DNA of 64,000 nucleotides from Paratinospora sagittata (Eukaryota > Streptophyta > Magnoliopsida > Ranunculales > Menispermaceae), in the NCBI GenBank assembly GCA_035771175.1, contig CM069598.1, forward strand, positions 14,304,539-14,368,538. The letters run 5' to 3'. Made by a program: the position numbers and the translations under genes. Within the stretch, counting starts at the first letter, position 1, and each line of letters starts with the position of its first letter. Below the pieces are notes generated by a model. The model saw only the letters and a program-made list of their open reading frames with translations, did no database searches and had not been told where the DNA came from. Of the stretch, positions 11,901 to 23,189 are shown piece after piece.

Positions 11901-11930
11901 GTTGTTGGTCCGGGGTGTGGGGTCGTCACA
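8915..11930. mobile_element. 3.0-kb solo-LTR-like insertion in Copia A
   Basis: It begins tgtgacgccccg and ends ggggtcgtcaca, flanked on both sides by TGTTG (8910-8914 and 11931-11935), a perfect 5-bp target duplication. Removing it rejoins the Copia linker reading. It has no gag/pol coding. It carries a 61-bp tandem array (9281-9652), a doubled acggtgaaatagacgtgc segment (11125-11210) and the motif caccgttggctcacc near 11380, shared in inverse with the element at 14522. Best read as a solo LTR of a large Gypsy-type family; a LARD is the alternative. Confidence 0.75.
9281..9652. repeat. Six 61-bp tandem repeats inside the solo LTR
   Basis: Units start at 9281, 9342, 9403, 9464, 9525 and 9586 (ccaacacatgtcaagttggt...). 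They differ by only a few substitutions, and the last is one base longer and decays at its end. Confidence 0.92.
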
Positions 11931-12105
11931 TGTTGACTGATGTTTGGTCCTGGAGCCTCCACCTCAACTGAGATTTCTTCCTCGTCTTCTTCAGGATGGT
12001 TGGATATCTCTACTGACTTGCCAGGAGTTACTGGAATATCTAACTCCACCTGCTGATGCAAATCTGGATCTCGATTTTCTTTATCAGAAACTGTATGCTT
12101 TAACA
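11931..12105 (-). pseudogene. Copia A integrase-RT linker fragment
   Basis: The minus-strand frame contains 'SDKENRDPDLHQQ' and an acidic Pro-rich stretch up to 'PNISQ', typical of the variable Copia linker. It joins the RT reading once the 3.0-kb insertion is removed. It stops abruptly at 12105, the edge of direct repeat copy 2. Confidence 0.65.
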
Positions 12106-13614
12106 TCACTATTTTACCTTTTCAAAACACATTCAATCCTTTGAAAAATATAATATATAGTTTCATCATTACTATTAAAACACAAAATACATTATTACAT
12201 TTAATAATAGGAATACTAAAAGATATTGACATGAAAATTTTCTATATGTTTTCCATTCAAAGCTTTTCTTGAGGCAATTTTTTTATGTACACGCAGATCT
12301 AATTTCATGTATCCAATAGTTAAACAAATAAAAATTAAAAGCAAATTCAAAAGATATTTCAATCATGTTCCTACATATTTAAAAGCTTAGGGTACGGGAG
12401 AAATGACAGTGTTACCCTCAAGTTCGGTTCGGTTCGAGTTAAATTCTATTTTTTAATGTCTAAACCGAAAATCGAACCAAACCGAACTTAAAGTAAAACT
12501 TATAACTTACAAGGGTAAATTGAAGAATTTTTCTTTTTGAAAATGCCTAAAAAGTAGGGTGCGGAAAAAATTAAAAATTAGTTAATTGTCAAATTACTAT
12601 TTTAACCCCATTAACAATAAAAATTATTTTTTAAAAATAAAAATAAAATAAAGTTTTTAAGGGTATTATGAGTAGAAAATGGCTTCACCGTGAAAAGTTC
12701 TCAAATATTTCTGTTATATATATAGTATAGATAAAATTATTTTTTATTAATATAATAAATAATTAAAATTTATTATTTAACATATTTTAAAATAATTTTC
12801 AAATTAATAAAGTATTTTTTTATTAAAATAATAAACATAATTTTATTAAAAATAGTAAAATTAGTTTTTATTAAAATAATAGTCATAAAGTTAGAATAAA
12901 AAAATAATTTTTATATAATAAAATAATTTTATTAAAATAACTAGTCAACGACACGTGAGTTCCACGTAGACAACAATCATCTTATAATGAAGTAGAGTTT
13001 TAATTAAATATATTGACTGAATTAAATTTATTGAGTTGATTATTTAAATATATTTTTTCACTAAAGAATGGTAATATACAACTATAATGTTTTTATTATA
13101 TTTTGCGTCTTAGTACTCATAGAACTATTAATCAAGGTGAAGATAACAGCTCATAACTTAGAAGTAATTGGATTAACCTGTGTTCATTGCGCAACTCTCA
13201 GATTAATTCGTCATTTTGATTGTTGCCGTTATTGTTGTTGTTGAAAGTAACATCTAGGAAGAAATTGATCAATCAATATTCCATGGTGAAGGAACTTTAA
13301 TATATTTCTCTTTCAATCCCTTTCTTGTGCTAGAAAGGATTTAGAATAATAATGTGATTGCAAACATAAAAGAAGGAATGGCTTCAGAGTCGTTTAGTGT
13401 GAGTTATAACTATTCAATTACCTAAGAAAGTGGGATGGAAGTTTTCAAGAGTTGATTTGCTGAGACCTGAGCGGTAAGTTATAAAGATAAATATGACATA
13501 ATTAATACCCATTATACTTTACCAAGACAATATTGGAATGAATAAGTATTTGTATTATAATAGTATATATATATATATATATATATATAAGAATACCATT
13601 TTTAATTAAAAAAA
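12106..13614. repeat. 1.5-kb direct repeat, copy 2
   Basis: Near-identical to 4346-5856, with the same order of landmarks: the cggttcggttcg tract, aattattttttattaatat, acacgtgagttccacgtag, the gttgttgttg run, and ggatttagaataataatgtg. Small differences include an expanded TA run at 13564-13589. No gene recognised. Confidence 0.85.
13564..13589. repeat. (TA)n microsatellite
   Basis: Pure TA run near the end of direct repeat copy 2; it is shorter in copy 1. Confidence 0.9.
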
Positions 13615-13789
13615 GAAAAAAGAAAAAATTGAAACCAAGACGTATAAGTGACACTTTAATTATCAAAAATATGCCTAGCCTTTTAGGATAGTTCTTCCTT
13701 TGTATCGTTTCCAATTTTTCCTAACTAAAGCCCACAACTCTTTCACATCTTGACTCTTCTTTCTTCTCTTTTTTCCTCAAAAGAGGAGG
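13615..13789. other. Short intergenic segment with similarity to 27575-27690
   Basis: No gene. Its 13660-13755 part resembles 27575-27690 (shared ctaaagcc-acaa-ctcttt-acatcttgac), suggesting an old duplication or a shared low-copy repeat. Confidence 0.4.
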
Positions 13790-14516
13790 TTACTGCATTA
13801 TATTAACAAGAGAAACACATGAGTACCTATGTTCTAGCCTAAGCTTTGCAAGTTTGTCAGCAACCAAATTCTCTCCCCTCAAAATATGCTCGAAAGAACA
13901 TCCACCCAACTGCCTAGAAAGCCTTTGGATATCACTAATAATAGGTTCGATGCTAGCAACGATGTGAGATTGGGAGAGAATGCAGTTGATCACTAACTAA
14001 CTAGAATCTGATTTGATCCTTATACTAAACTGTTGATCGACAAAAGCCTTCATGGCGAGAAAAACAACAAGGGCTTTAGCTAAGAGGATCGAATTGGACT
14101 TGCCTAGATAGCGGTATTTTGCATTGATGATAACTCTCTCTCTAGATATAAGAACCCACTCAATTGTTGTGTCACTAAAAGGAGTGACAGATGATGGATC
14201 AGACCGCCTTAGATGAAAACTCTCTTGTTGCTCTTTGGCCAATCTGCATTGCTATACTCAAATATCTACAACGAAGTGGCAAGAAGGACTTCTTGAGGGG
14301 GCGAGTCTACCCCTTTGAAAATTAGATTATACCTTCTTTTCCACAGTCTCCACAAGCCAAAGATTACCCATTGACGCATGGAACCATCTCGGTCGTGACA
14401 ATGAATCATATCTATCAGGTCATTCCAAACAACTACAAAATTAGATTTGCATAGTGTTGATGAATCCACCCCCAAGGAATCCCAAACCAGAAGGCTCTCG
14501 CGACTGGGCCTTGGAA
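13790..14516 (-). pseudogene. LINE B 3' part: zf-RVT end and RNase H-like domain
   Basis: Minus-strand pieces include 'FWFGIPWG', 'WVIFGLWRLWKRRYNLIFKG', 'LLAKALVVFLAMKAFV', 'IKSDSS' and 'FEHILRGENLVADKLAKL'. These are the order and motifs of the zf-RVT tail plus RNase H domain of plant L1-type non-LTR elements. Several stops break the frame. The upstream half lies at 20266-20412, displaced by the LTR insertion 14522-20260. Confidence 0.8.
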
Positions 14517-14716
14517 GAAAATGTCACGACCCTTCACAATCCCCCATGGCATCTCGACCGGCACAGAAATCTAATCATCATATTTCTCTATATGAAGATT
14601 AGATCCCTGCTAAGCCTCAACCGAGACTCCGACAGAGTCTCCCCTATAAACTGAACATCTTACAATCTCAAATAACATGATAAACATCACATCCACACAT
14701 ATATGTCACATCAACT

Positions 14717-14719
<3 letters not shown>

Positions 14720-14752
<33 letters not shown>
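14720..14752. repeat. (AT)n microsatellite
   Basis: Uninterrupted AT run inside the solo LTR. Confidence 0.9.
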
Positions 14753-14755
<3 letters not shown>

Positions 14756-16626
14756 ACATTCCTATTAAAATATTTCATCATACTCACTATTTAATTTTCA
14801 ACCCTGTTAGCATCTAACAATTACTAACTATTACAACAATATGCCAATCTACTTAGTTATACATGTGGGGTTATATACATATATTTACAAAATCAAAATA
14901 CAACACATGTATATCAAGTCATCAACCTACATCAAAATAACTCTTTTCTGGCAAGGCATACTTCTATCTCTGATAAGCTATGTCCTTGTCCTTATCTGCA
15001 ACGGAAGGACCTGAAAAAATCTGGAAATAGAATGAGCCAACGGTGCTTAGTGAAATAGAATATTCAAACATATCATCATTCATTCATCTAAAATTTATGT
15101 ATGCATGTTCAATGTCATGTACGGAATAAATACAGTTTCGTATACATATCATAATCACAGTACATATATCAATACAATTTAAAATCTATCATTCTTTATT
15201 CAAGCATTATGACAAGTGTCTCAAGGTTATATTATACATATAACCAATTGTAAAACACTTTCAAGTTGATTTCTCAACTTAAGGTTACATATCATCTCAT
15301 ATAACTTGAATACTTCCGTTAATGGCAGTGAATGATAAAGTCCATTCAATGGTCCAACGTACGTATTTCATGACTTTGTTAAAAGTCTAGCCCGGTCTCT
15401 TCCAAGGCATCGACTCAATACTGATCACAGAAGATTATGCAGTGGAACAATTAATAATGATTTATCTTCAACCAATAGACGATATTAAAAATACACTTTT
15501 AATTCATAATTAGTAGGTTTATTGGAATAAGAGATCCGACTATTTCCTTGTAGGGGATTCTCATCCTACTAGGGGAATGTCCAAAAATCATCTTTCTTAA
15601 GATAAACCAAACCAATAACAAATAAAGGGTTTTCATCCATGCCCACGTCATGCAATTTCAAATAAAACATACATGAGCAAAATAGTTCAATATATATAGG
15701 ACGACATAAATGATGAAATAAGATTGAAATTCTACTCATAACTAATGCCAGGATATTCCCCACAATTCTAATTCACTGCACAATTCTATCAAATCCTGCA
15801 AATATTATCATTTTCATATCAATATAATTGCCCAACATCTCATTTTATTCTCATAATCAACTTATTACAGTTTCACATGAAAACCCCAAATATTTCTATC
15901 CTTTCAATCATAGGAAATTCACCAATTTCCCATTTTAACTCAATTACAATTTATATTATGCTAGAAACAGTAGAAATCATCAATTAAGTTAATTTCTCAT
16001 GTTCCTAACTTGATTTCCCCAATCTCTTTACTATTTCCAAAAATCTAAAAATTCTTTAATCTAAGCACTTAGCTAAATTTCCGGCTCATACAACATTAGA
16101 ATCAGTAGAATGAACTCTAACTTTCCAATTCGGTCACATAATTATATTTGAATCTCCCAGACACGTGATGATCAGTTTAAATAAAGTTTACCACCCTCTA
16201 AAATATTTTCAAAGTGAAAGACAATAGAAATAAGCTTTGTAACCTTATTTCTACAAGTCTCCAGGTCCAACATATTTACTGAAACCATTCAATCACATAC
16301 TAAAAATATTAATCGACATCCAAAAATCATGATCTTGGTATCGAAACGTCCGAAATTCAGTCATCTACGATTGATGGTTTCAAATCAGAATTTCACCGGC
16401 GTTTGACATGGTTCCAAAGGCCCCCAATGTCAAATTTGGCTTCCGGCACCAATAGTACACATGAACGCAAACAAACTACATATTCGCGATCTATGCGACT
16501 ATAAGAGTGATAATATATAATGTTTACATGTTTCCATTTAAAGTGGGTCAAAATCCTATTTTTGGAAACACTACAAAACACCTCCCATAGAAAAAAAAAT
16601 TAGACCGTTGGAATCGTTATATACTA

Positions 16627-18120
16627 TGTCACACCCCGCCCGGACGCGCCTAAACCGGCGGTACACTCACGGACGGGGCGCGCATTTAGAACAATTATAA
16701 TGGTAACAACAGAGTGCGCAGCGGAAATACTGTACACACAGTACAAATCTGATTTTATTTAATTCAGAATACTTTTGTACATGAAACGGTCAAGGGAACA
16801 TACTCTCAAAATCCCCAATGAATCATACAAAGGGTACAAAATGTGGGACTCATAACCTGCACCCAGTCCACCCTAATTTTCTGTGAAAGATTGGATAATA
16901 ATGGAGTGAGCTTAACGCGCTCGGTGGGTAAATAGTGCATGAGTATAACAATTAATAAAGCATACTTCAATATTAAATATCTTAAATACACATGTGAGCA
17001 TCATAATCAATCAATATGTATGTATGCATGACACCGTCTCGTAATGGTTTGATGAACGTACATCGCCTGAATTCACGTACAGGAACGATGCTCTGGATTC
17101 ACGTACTGATGTCCCTCCCCGGGTGTAGCCGGGCTCTCATGTACGTCCCTCTCCAGAGAAATATAATGAATAGCGAGCAATGCTCCTAACTATTCTATGA
17201 GTCATAAACCATATACGTCCCTAGGTGGTGATATGTATGATGCCAATGCATGAACTGGTCTAGTCTACTGGTCTGATCTTTTCTTGACATTTAGACCGAC
17301 TTTGGCAACGTCTGGTGATCCTTATCAGGGTCGGTATCACGACGTGCAAGATTAGGACATTCAGTATTATTGTATAAGCTGATAGCTTTCAATAAAACTA
17401 ACTAGATCAGTCCCCAGTTGAGAGGTGTGACACAAGGTCTGCTTAAATACCAATCGCCTAGAGCAGCCCGCTGCCTCCCGTTTACTATTTAAAGTTACTG
17501 AGGACAAGACCGAGTCTAGTTGAGTCAGATTGACCACAAATTCGGCATTATAACAGTGCAATACATGAATTCCAAATATACAGGCATAAGTACGGCAGTA
17601 TAAACAGTATATGACATAATGCAGTGTAAATGAATAGTAGACATAATAATAATTGAATGTAAACTTTAATAAAAGTTATGAAACACGCAAACCTATGTTT
17701 CGTTCCCCACCTTCAGATAAAACTTCTTCTTTCAGATCTGGCGCTTTCCTCCGGACAGAACTTCGTTGCACCACTTTCAAATCTGGCGCTTTCCTCCGGA
17801 CAGAACTTTGTTGCACCGCACCGAAAGTCTCGGACAGAGAGTCTCAAAAACTTAGAATGCGTGGAAAGGAGAAGAGATTCATAAGAGAAGGTGATTTGGT
17901 GTGAGGAATGAGAAATGATGAGGTTTCTTATATAGAGATTTTTGCGCCTGAACGTTCTGGCATGCGCCTGAACATTTGGGCATGCATTGCGCCTAAACGT
18001 TCTGGCATGCGCCTGAACGTTCTGTCATGCGTCTGAACGTTCTGTCATGCGCCTGAACGTTCGGGCGTTGCCCAAATAGTAAATTTTTTTTTTTTTTTTT
18101 TGCGAAATACCTGTATTACA
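16627..18120 (-). repeat. 3' LTR of the deleted Gypsy
   Basis: 1494 bp, from tgtcacaccccgcc to ctgtattaca (TG...CA). It contains six ~20-bp repeats of gcgcctgaacgttctggcat (17943-18070) and a 44-bp duplication around tctggcgctttcctccggac (about 17731-17820). The polypurine tract aaggggggtag (minus strand) lies just outside at 18121-18135. Confidence 0.85.
17943..18070. repeat. ~20-bp gaacgttc-containing tandem repeats in Gypsy LTR
   Basis: About six copies of gcgcctgaacgttctggcat with small changes. Three copies survive in the truncated 5' LTR at 19680-19745. The core gaacgttc is palindromic. Confidence 0.85.
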
Positions 18121-18416
18121 CTCTACCCCCCTTAAAGGGATTTTGCCCTCGAAATCAAGTCAAGTAGTAATGAGGGTTATCAGCTTGAGAAGTAGCCACA
18201 GGTGGATAAGGAGGCCACTGCATGTGTGCATCACTATATCCATTGATATTATTTTCAGACATGTGCGTAGTTATTGAAGTGAAACAATGGATCAAGATAG
18301 GTGTAAACAATGTTTCATCTTGTGATTGATAAGTGAAAATAATACAATGTATCACATCGTCAGTTGGTACTAGAAAACAATTCAGGGTATTTCTGTTTAA
18401 TTGTTGCTTCTAGTTC

Positions 18417-19751
18417 TCATGTTGCTTCCTCTACGCCGTGGTGATCCCAGAGCACTTTCACAAGTGGTATGCTACGTCGTCGTAGTTCTTGAGTTTTTTG
18501 ATCTAAAATCTGGATTGCTTTCTCCTGATACGTATTTCCTTCCTCAACCCGAACCTCGACTAAAGGGATGATATGCGAAGGATCAGGACAATACTTGCGA
18601 AGCATAGATACGTGGAAAACGTCATGAACCTTAGGCATGGACGATGGAAGGGACAGACGATAAGCAAGTTTGCCAATACGTTCAATGATCTGAAATGGAC
18701 CGATATATCGCGGGGAGAGTTTGCCTTTGATGCCAAAGCGTTTGAAACCTCTTGTGGGCTGGACTTTCAGAAAAACAAAGTCCCCCTTATCAAATTCTAG
18801 AGGTTGTCTCCGCTTGTCAGCATAGCTCTTCTGTCGACTTTGTGCAACGCTAAGTCGTTCCTTTACTAGTGTGATCTTCTCAAAAGTCTCTTGAACTAGT
18901 TCAGGTCCTAACTGCGGTCGATCTGCCATATCTAACCAGCATACCGGAGATCTGCAAGGCCGACCATAGAGAGCCTCGTATGGTGCCATGCCGATACTAG
19001 TTTGGTAGCTTTTGTTGTATGCAAACTCAGCTAGATGCAAATACTTTGCCCATCCGTCATTAAAGTCCAAAATGCAGCATCGTAACATGTCTTCTAAGAT
19101 TTGGATAAGCCGCTCTGACTGCCCATCAGTCTGAGGGTGGAAGGCTATGCTCATAGTGATCTTAGAACCCATTCTACTCTGGAAGCTTTTCCAAAAGTTT
19201 GATGCAAATTGAGGGTCTCGATCAGAGACGATCGTGAGTGGTATGCCATGAAGGCGTACGATCTCTCTTTCATATAGTTCTGCAAGTTTGGCGGGATTAT
19301 CCGTGAACTTTATTGGCAAGAAGTGTGCAGACTTTGTAAGTCGGTCAATGATAACCCAGATAGCATCTTGCCCTTTATTGTTTCGAGGTAAGGCCGTGAC
19401 AAAATCCATTGCGATGTTCTCCCATTTCCATTCTCCAATAGGTAACGGCTGGAGAAGTCCAGAGGGAAGTCTTCGTTATGCCTTGATTTTCTGGCAAACG
19501 AGACATCGAGCAACGAAGTCTACAATTTCCTTCTTCATTCCAGAAAACCAGAATTGTCGCTTGACATCCTTGTACATCTTGTCACCCCCAGGATGCATAG
19601 CGTACCTCGAACAGTACATCCCAGTAAGCACTTCTTGACGAACCTCAGGATCGTTCGGTAGGCAGAGACGTTTGGGCATGCATTGCGCCTGAACATTCTG
19701 GCATGCGCCTGAACGTTCTGGCATGCGCTTGAAAGTTCGGGCGTTGCCCAA
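18417..19751 (-). pseudogene. Gypsy integrase (chimeric with 5' LTR at its start)
   Basis: One minus-strand frame with a single TAA at 19476-19478. The HHCC zinc finger has 'MHPGGDKMY' and 'CLVCQK'. The catalytic core has 'WVIIDRLTKSAHF', 'VSDRDPQF' and 'HPQTDGQSERLIQILEDMLR', with the DDE acidic residues in place. The C-terminal part has 'KLSPRYIGPF', 'HDVFHVSMLRKY' and an end resembling a chromodomain ('VKVLWDHHGVEEATWE'). The first residues ('ERSGACQNVQ') are encoded by the LTR 20-bp repeats, a by-product of the deletion. The stop makes it nonfunctional unless read through. Confidence 0.88.
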
Positions 19752-20265
19752 ATAGTAAATTTTTTTTTGTGAAATACAGGGTATTACATACTAATTAAAG
19801 ATCAATTTCATGACGAGAAATAGCAAAAATAGTTTACCGGCACATTGAATTTGGTCGCGAAACGCCATTTTCTTTCTCGCCATTTCTTTCCTTTCTCGGT
19901 TTTCTTTCTTTGGTCTTTTTTTTTTTTTCATTCTTCTTTGTTTTTGATACATATGAATCGTTAGATAATAAAGAAAGGAATAAGAACATGTTTTACAATC
20001 TCTTCCCATACACCCATATGCCATATAATAAGCCAACTCCCCTTGTTTATTCATGTAATACTCATCTCATTTTAGTCACTCATATTCTCTAATATATAGA
20101 TACAAACTACACATAAGATTATTATTAGATAATAAGGGTATGTATAATATTATCTAATATCCATAACATACATACACTCATAAATAATTCACATCACAAG
20201 AACATACCATACATCTAAAAATTCTTACGGTCCCATTTTATGAAAATAAGGGTTGTTACAGAAAA

Positions 20266-20412
20266 ATGTGTATTGAATCTTCCAAGGGAGCTGAGCAGCT
20301 TGGACATTGGGCATCCTGACATAATTTCCTTTTGAATAGTAGCTAAGAAATTATTCATGAGTTTCCACATGAACACTTTGAGCTTTTAAGGGACCTTGGC
20401 ACTCTAAAGTTG
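20266..20412 (-). pseudogene. LINE B zf-RVT segment, upstream half
   Basis: The minus strand reads 'KLKVFMWKLMNNFLATIQKEIMS', then 'CPMSKLL' and 'FNTHF', matching the plant LINE zf-RVT block (K-V-F-W-R-L followed by CPxC). The frame continues at 14516 after the inserted LTR element. In the CPxC pair the second Cys is Ser. Confidence 0.7.
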
Positions 20413-20606
20413 ACATAATTTCTTTTTGAACGTATACAACGAAGACCTTTAGATGTTCCAGTTACGAAAAGTGACATGTTAATAGTAATGATAGTGGTAA
20501 AGGAATTATATAAAATAATATAAACAAAAATAAGAATGATATAACTACTTGTAATTTAGATATCAATTTGGCCTTTGACAGAACAGATCTGTGGAAGAAG
20601 CAAACT
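20413..20606 (+). mobile_element. RTE-type LINE 3' remnant
   Basis: Degenerate plus-strand reading with the order characteristic of plant RTE 3' ends: '(R)RPLDVPV(R)KSD', a Gly/Lys-rich stretch, and a final 'AEWRKRIHVA'-like segment (here disrupted). It is homologous in layout to 60268-60560. Heavily mutated. Confidence 0.5.
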
Positions 20607-22150
20607 TATATAATTGAAGCACTATAGACCGAGAACCTTCCTTGAAATCTTTGGGCAATTGTAGCTACCACATTCCCTTCGCAGTCTCGAATGATGCCTC
20701 CCACCCCAATCAGACCTAACTCGGTATTCAGACTAGCATCGACATTTAACTTTAATGAGCCCACTCGGGGGTGATTCCATCTACAATTCCTTTTGCTCAC
20801 GCTCCCCTTGATCTGGACCAAGAATTTTTGGTACACCACAAGATGAGACAGTACATTGTGAGAGATCATAACAGGTTCCCATATTGTCCCGCCAGAATGG
20901 CATCTATTTCTGTTATTCCAAATACTCCATGAGATGATAATAACTTTTTCGAAGGAATACTTGCTAAAACTAAGAATTGCCCCCTTTATGCCACCAAATC
21001 TAAGCAACGATCGAAGATTGGCTTGGTCATTAGAAATTCCACTTTCAGCCCACGATTTCTTAGTTATGTCAGATCTGATTAAGGCATGGGAAGTTGTTTG
21101 ACATCCTTGAGGCATATTGGGCAAGTGGCAGATTTTACAATCTTTCTTTTCAATAAGTTTTCCATTGTAGAAAGGATATTTTGTACCATCCTCCAGAAAA
21201 AGATTTTTGATTTAAGGGGCACAACAGATAGCCATATTTTGTTCCACGTGACTGCATTGAGGTCTGATTAGGAGCTTTTTGCATCATTCATCCTGTTCAT
21301 CTAAAACTTGTAGTCGCTTTTCACTAAATATTGGTCGTCTTTAGAATAGTGCCATATCATTAATTTGGTAGGGGGGGCTTCTCCAACTTAGGGGAATCTT
21401 TAATGTTTCCTCCATGTCAATTGGTAAAACTACTTTTTGGAGTTTGCCATGATCCCATGATCCATTTGGTGCAATAAAATTTGCTACATTACAATCAACC
21501 AAAGGAGATGATGGAGCAATGATTCTAAAGGAAGCATGCCTTGTCAACCATGGATTGTTTTTCATATGAATGGATTGGCCGTTACCAATCATCCACCTGA
21601 CCCCTTTTTCTAGCAAGTCCCTTCCCCAAATAATGCTTTGCCAAATTTGAGACGCCCCATGTTTAGCCCTTGCCTTCCAAAAATCAATCGTAGGTAAATA
21701 TTTTGACTTTAACACTGTTGCCAACACATCCCTGTTTTGCCAGGAGGGCTTGATTAAATACTTCTAGTGATCTGAACCCCAGGCCTCCATGCTTTTTCCC
21801 CTTGCACATGAAGTCCCACTTCTTCCAATAGATCTTTGATGAGTTACTAGTTGAGCCCCACCAAAACCTATCAATAATAGAGTTGATTCTGTGGCAGAGG
21901 TACTTTGGTATTCTGAATACACTCATTAAGGAAAATTGTCTGTGTTTGAGCGATGGCCTTAATTAACACCTCCTTTCCTTTGGATAAAAACAGCTTTGCA
22001 TTCCAGTGCTTGATAGATTTGCAAACTTTTTTTTAATGTAGTTGAACATCTAGGTTTTACTTCTGATGCCAATACATGGGAATCCCAAATATTTGGGCTG
22101 GATTGCACGGTTTTGGATTTTCATCCTTACCCCTAAATCCTAAACTAAGA
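20606..22150 (-). mobile_element. LINE A (L1-type) 3' half: RT thumb, zf-RVT, RNase H
   Basis: Minus-strand pieces in order: 'IFGIPMYW', 'KLFLSKGKEVLIKAIAQ' (about 22100-21950), 'PKYLCHRINSIIDRFWWG' and 'KKHGGLGFRSLEVFNQALLAKQ', 'ASQIWQSIIWGRDLLEKGVRWMIGNG', 'PWL', a damaged zf-RVT (about 21110), 'IISWSIWNNRNRCHS', and an RNase H start 'LKLNVDASLNTELGLIGVGGIIRD'. This order is diagnostic of plant L1-type elements. Multiple frameshifts and stops; the 5' half is absent. Confidence 0.85.
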
Positions 22151-22350
22151 ATCAGTTAGTTACCTGAAATTACAACAAAAAGTTATATATCATTTGCTAA
22201 TTAATACAATCATATACTTTACATTCACACAATGAAACTAAACTTGACAAAGTTTTTTTCAAGTATATAAGACAATGATATAAACTTATGAAAGTTTAGA
22301 AAAATCAAGCTTTTCATAGACGGAGAAAGCTTTAAGAATTGAGGAATGTT
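22151..22350. other. Short host segment before Copia B
   Basis: AT-rich, no gene seen. It ends at the ACATG target site of Copia B. Confidence 0.4.
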
Positions 22351-22355
22351 ACATG

Positions 22356-22973
22356 TGTTGGTCCACCACCTCAATGTGGGCGGCCATTCAACAACCTACT
22401 TTGTTGAATGGCTTGGCGGCTAGCAAACGTGGGCGGCCATTCAACAACCTACTTTGTTGAATGGCTGGGCGGCCAACAAACGTGGGCGGCCATTCAAGCC
22501 CTCTTTGTTGAATGGCTTTATAAAATATAAATATTTTATATATTTTATAATTACAAAATTGCCCCTGTTTGAGCTCTATAAATAGAGCCTTAATTTCATT
22601 CTTGAAATTCATCCTGAGAGATCAAAATTCGGAGAGATCTAATTCTAGAGATCTATTCTCAGAGTTCCAGAGATCCTCAAAGAGAGTTTCTTTGAGAAGA
22701 AAAAAGTGTAAGCCAATTTGTGAAGTTTTACCCACAAATTGGAGATACATAGTTATTGTATTTTTGTGAGAGATCCACCTAAGGGTGAACTTTGTAATCC
22801 CATTTTATTATAGTGGAAGTCTTTAAGCGGCCTACGGGTCCCGTGGTTTTTACCTCCTTTTTAGAGGGTTTTCCACGCTAAAATCTTTGGTGTTATTTTT
22901 GTTGTATTTTTGGTTTGGAAATTATTCTGGGATTATGGAATTTATTTCTTTCCAACCATCAATTTTTCCAACA
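22356..22973 (+). repeat. 5' LTR of Copia B
   Basis: 618 bp, tgttggtccacc...ttccaaca. It has near-perfect 53-bp tandem units (about 22377, 22430, 22483), each with a hairpin around cattcaacaa/ttgttgaatg. A TATA-like ctataaatagagcc lies at about 22575. It is followed by the PBS tggtatcagaacttggg at 22977 (initiator tRNA-Met type). Confidence 0.93.
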
Positions 22974-23189
22974 AAGTGGTATCAGAACTTGGGTCGTTTT
23001 CAGCCAAGGTACTGTTCACACATACAGTGCTCTTCACGTATACGCCACTGTTTTGTCGGCAGGTACTATTTGGAATAGAAAATAGTAGACTATTCATAAG
23101 GGGCACTATTCATTGAGTGTTATTCACATAGTACTAATCATCGTCGAAAAAGTGTCAAGCTCAGCGAAACCTGTTGACTGACGACTCAA

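Larger units (their letters stand above)
5956..12105 (-). mobile_element. Degenerate Ty1/Copia retrotransposon A with two nested insertions
   Basis: In minus-strand order it runs: integrase/RT linker (12105-11931), nested LTR element, rest of linker and RT (8914-7574), nested palindromic element, RNase H (6815-6470), 3' LTR region. The gag, protease and integrase parts are missing because element A ends abruptly where the second 1.5-kb direct repeat begins. It belongs to the same family type (Tork-like by RT motifs and LTR) as the Copia at 22356. Frameshifts and stops make it inactive. Confidence 0.8.
16627..19788 (-). mobile_element. Internally deleted Ty3/Gypsy (chromovirus-like) retrotransposon
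   Basis: 3162 bp, flanked by a perfect TACTA duplication (16622-16626 and 19789-19793). In minus-strand order it runs: truncated 5' LTR (19788 to about 19670), integrase, polypurine tract, 3' LTR (18120-16627). Gag, protease, RT and RNase H are absent because a deletion joins the 5' LTR to the integrase zinc-finger region. It is nested in the LTR element at 14522-20260. Confidence 0.88.
14522..20260. mobile_element. LTR-type insertion (solo LTR) in LINE B, itself split by a Gypsy element
   Basis: It begins tgtcacgaccc and ends gggttgttaca, flanked on both sides by GAAAA (14517-14521 and 20261-20265). Without the inner Gypsy (16627-19788 plus one TACTA) it is about 2.6 kb and non-coding. It shares the inverted phrase gagccaacggtgc with the 3.0-kb element at 8915, so the two appear to be related long LTRs in opposite orientation. 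The joined LINE reading across it ('FNTHF' to 'FQGPVARAFW') supports the insertion. Confidence 0.78.

Noticed and set aside
4346..13614. 1.5-kb repeats as LTRs of a 9.3-kb retrotransposon
   Set aside because: No TG...CA ends, PBS or PPT. The Copia inside has its own different LTR-like region at 5956-6430.
17653..17904. Open frames in the Gypsy LTR
   Set aside because: Produced by the 44-bp tandem duplication; no known domain, and LTRs are normally non-coding.
22377..22520. CRISPR-like array (regular hairpin repeats)
   Set aside because: These are 53-bp LTR tandem units in a plant retrotransposon. There are no unique spacers, and CRISPR does not occur here.
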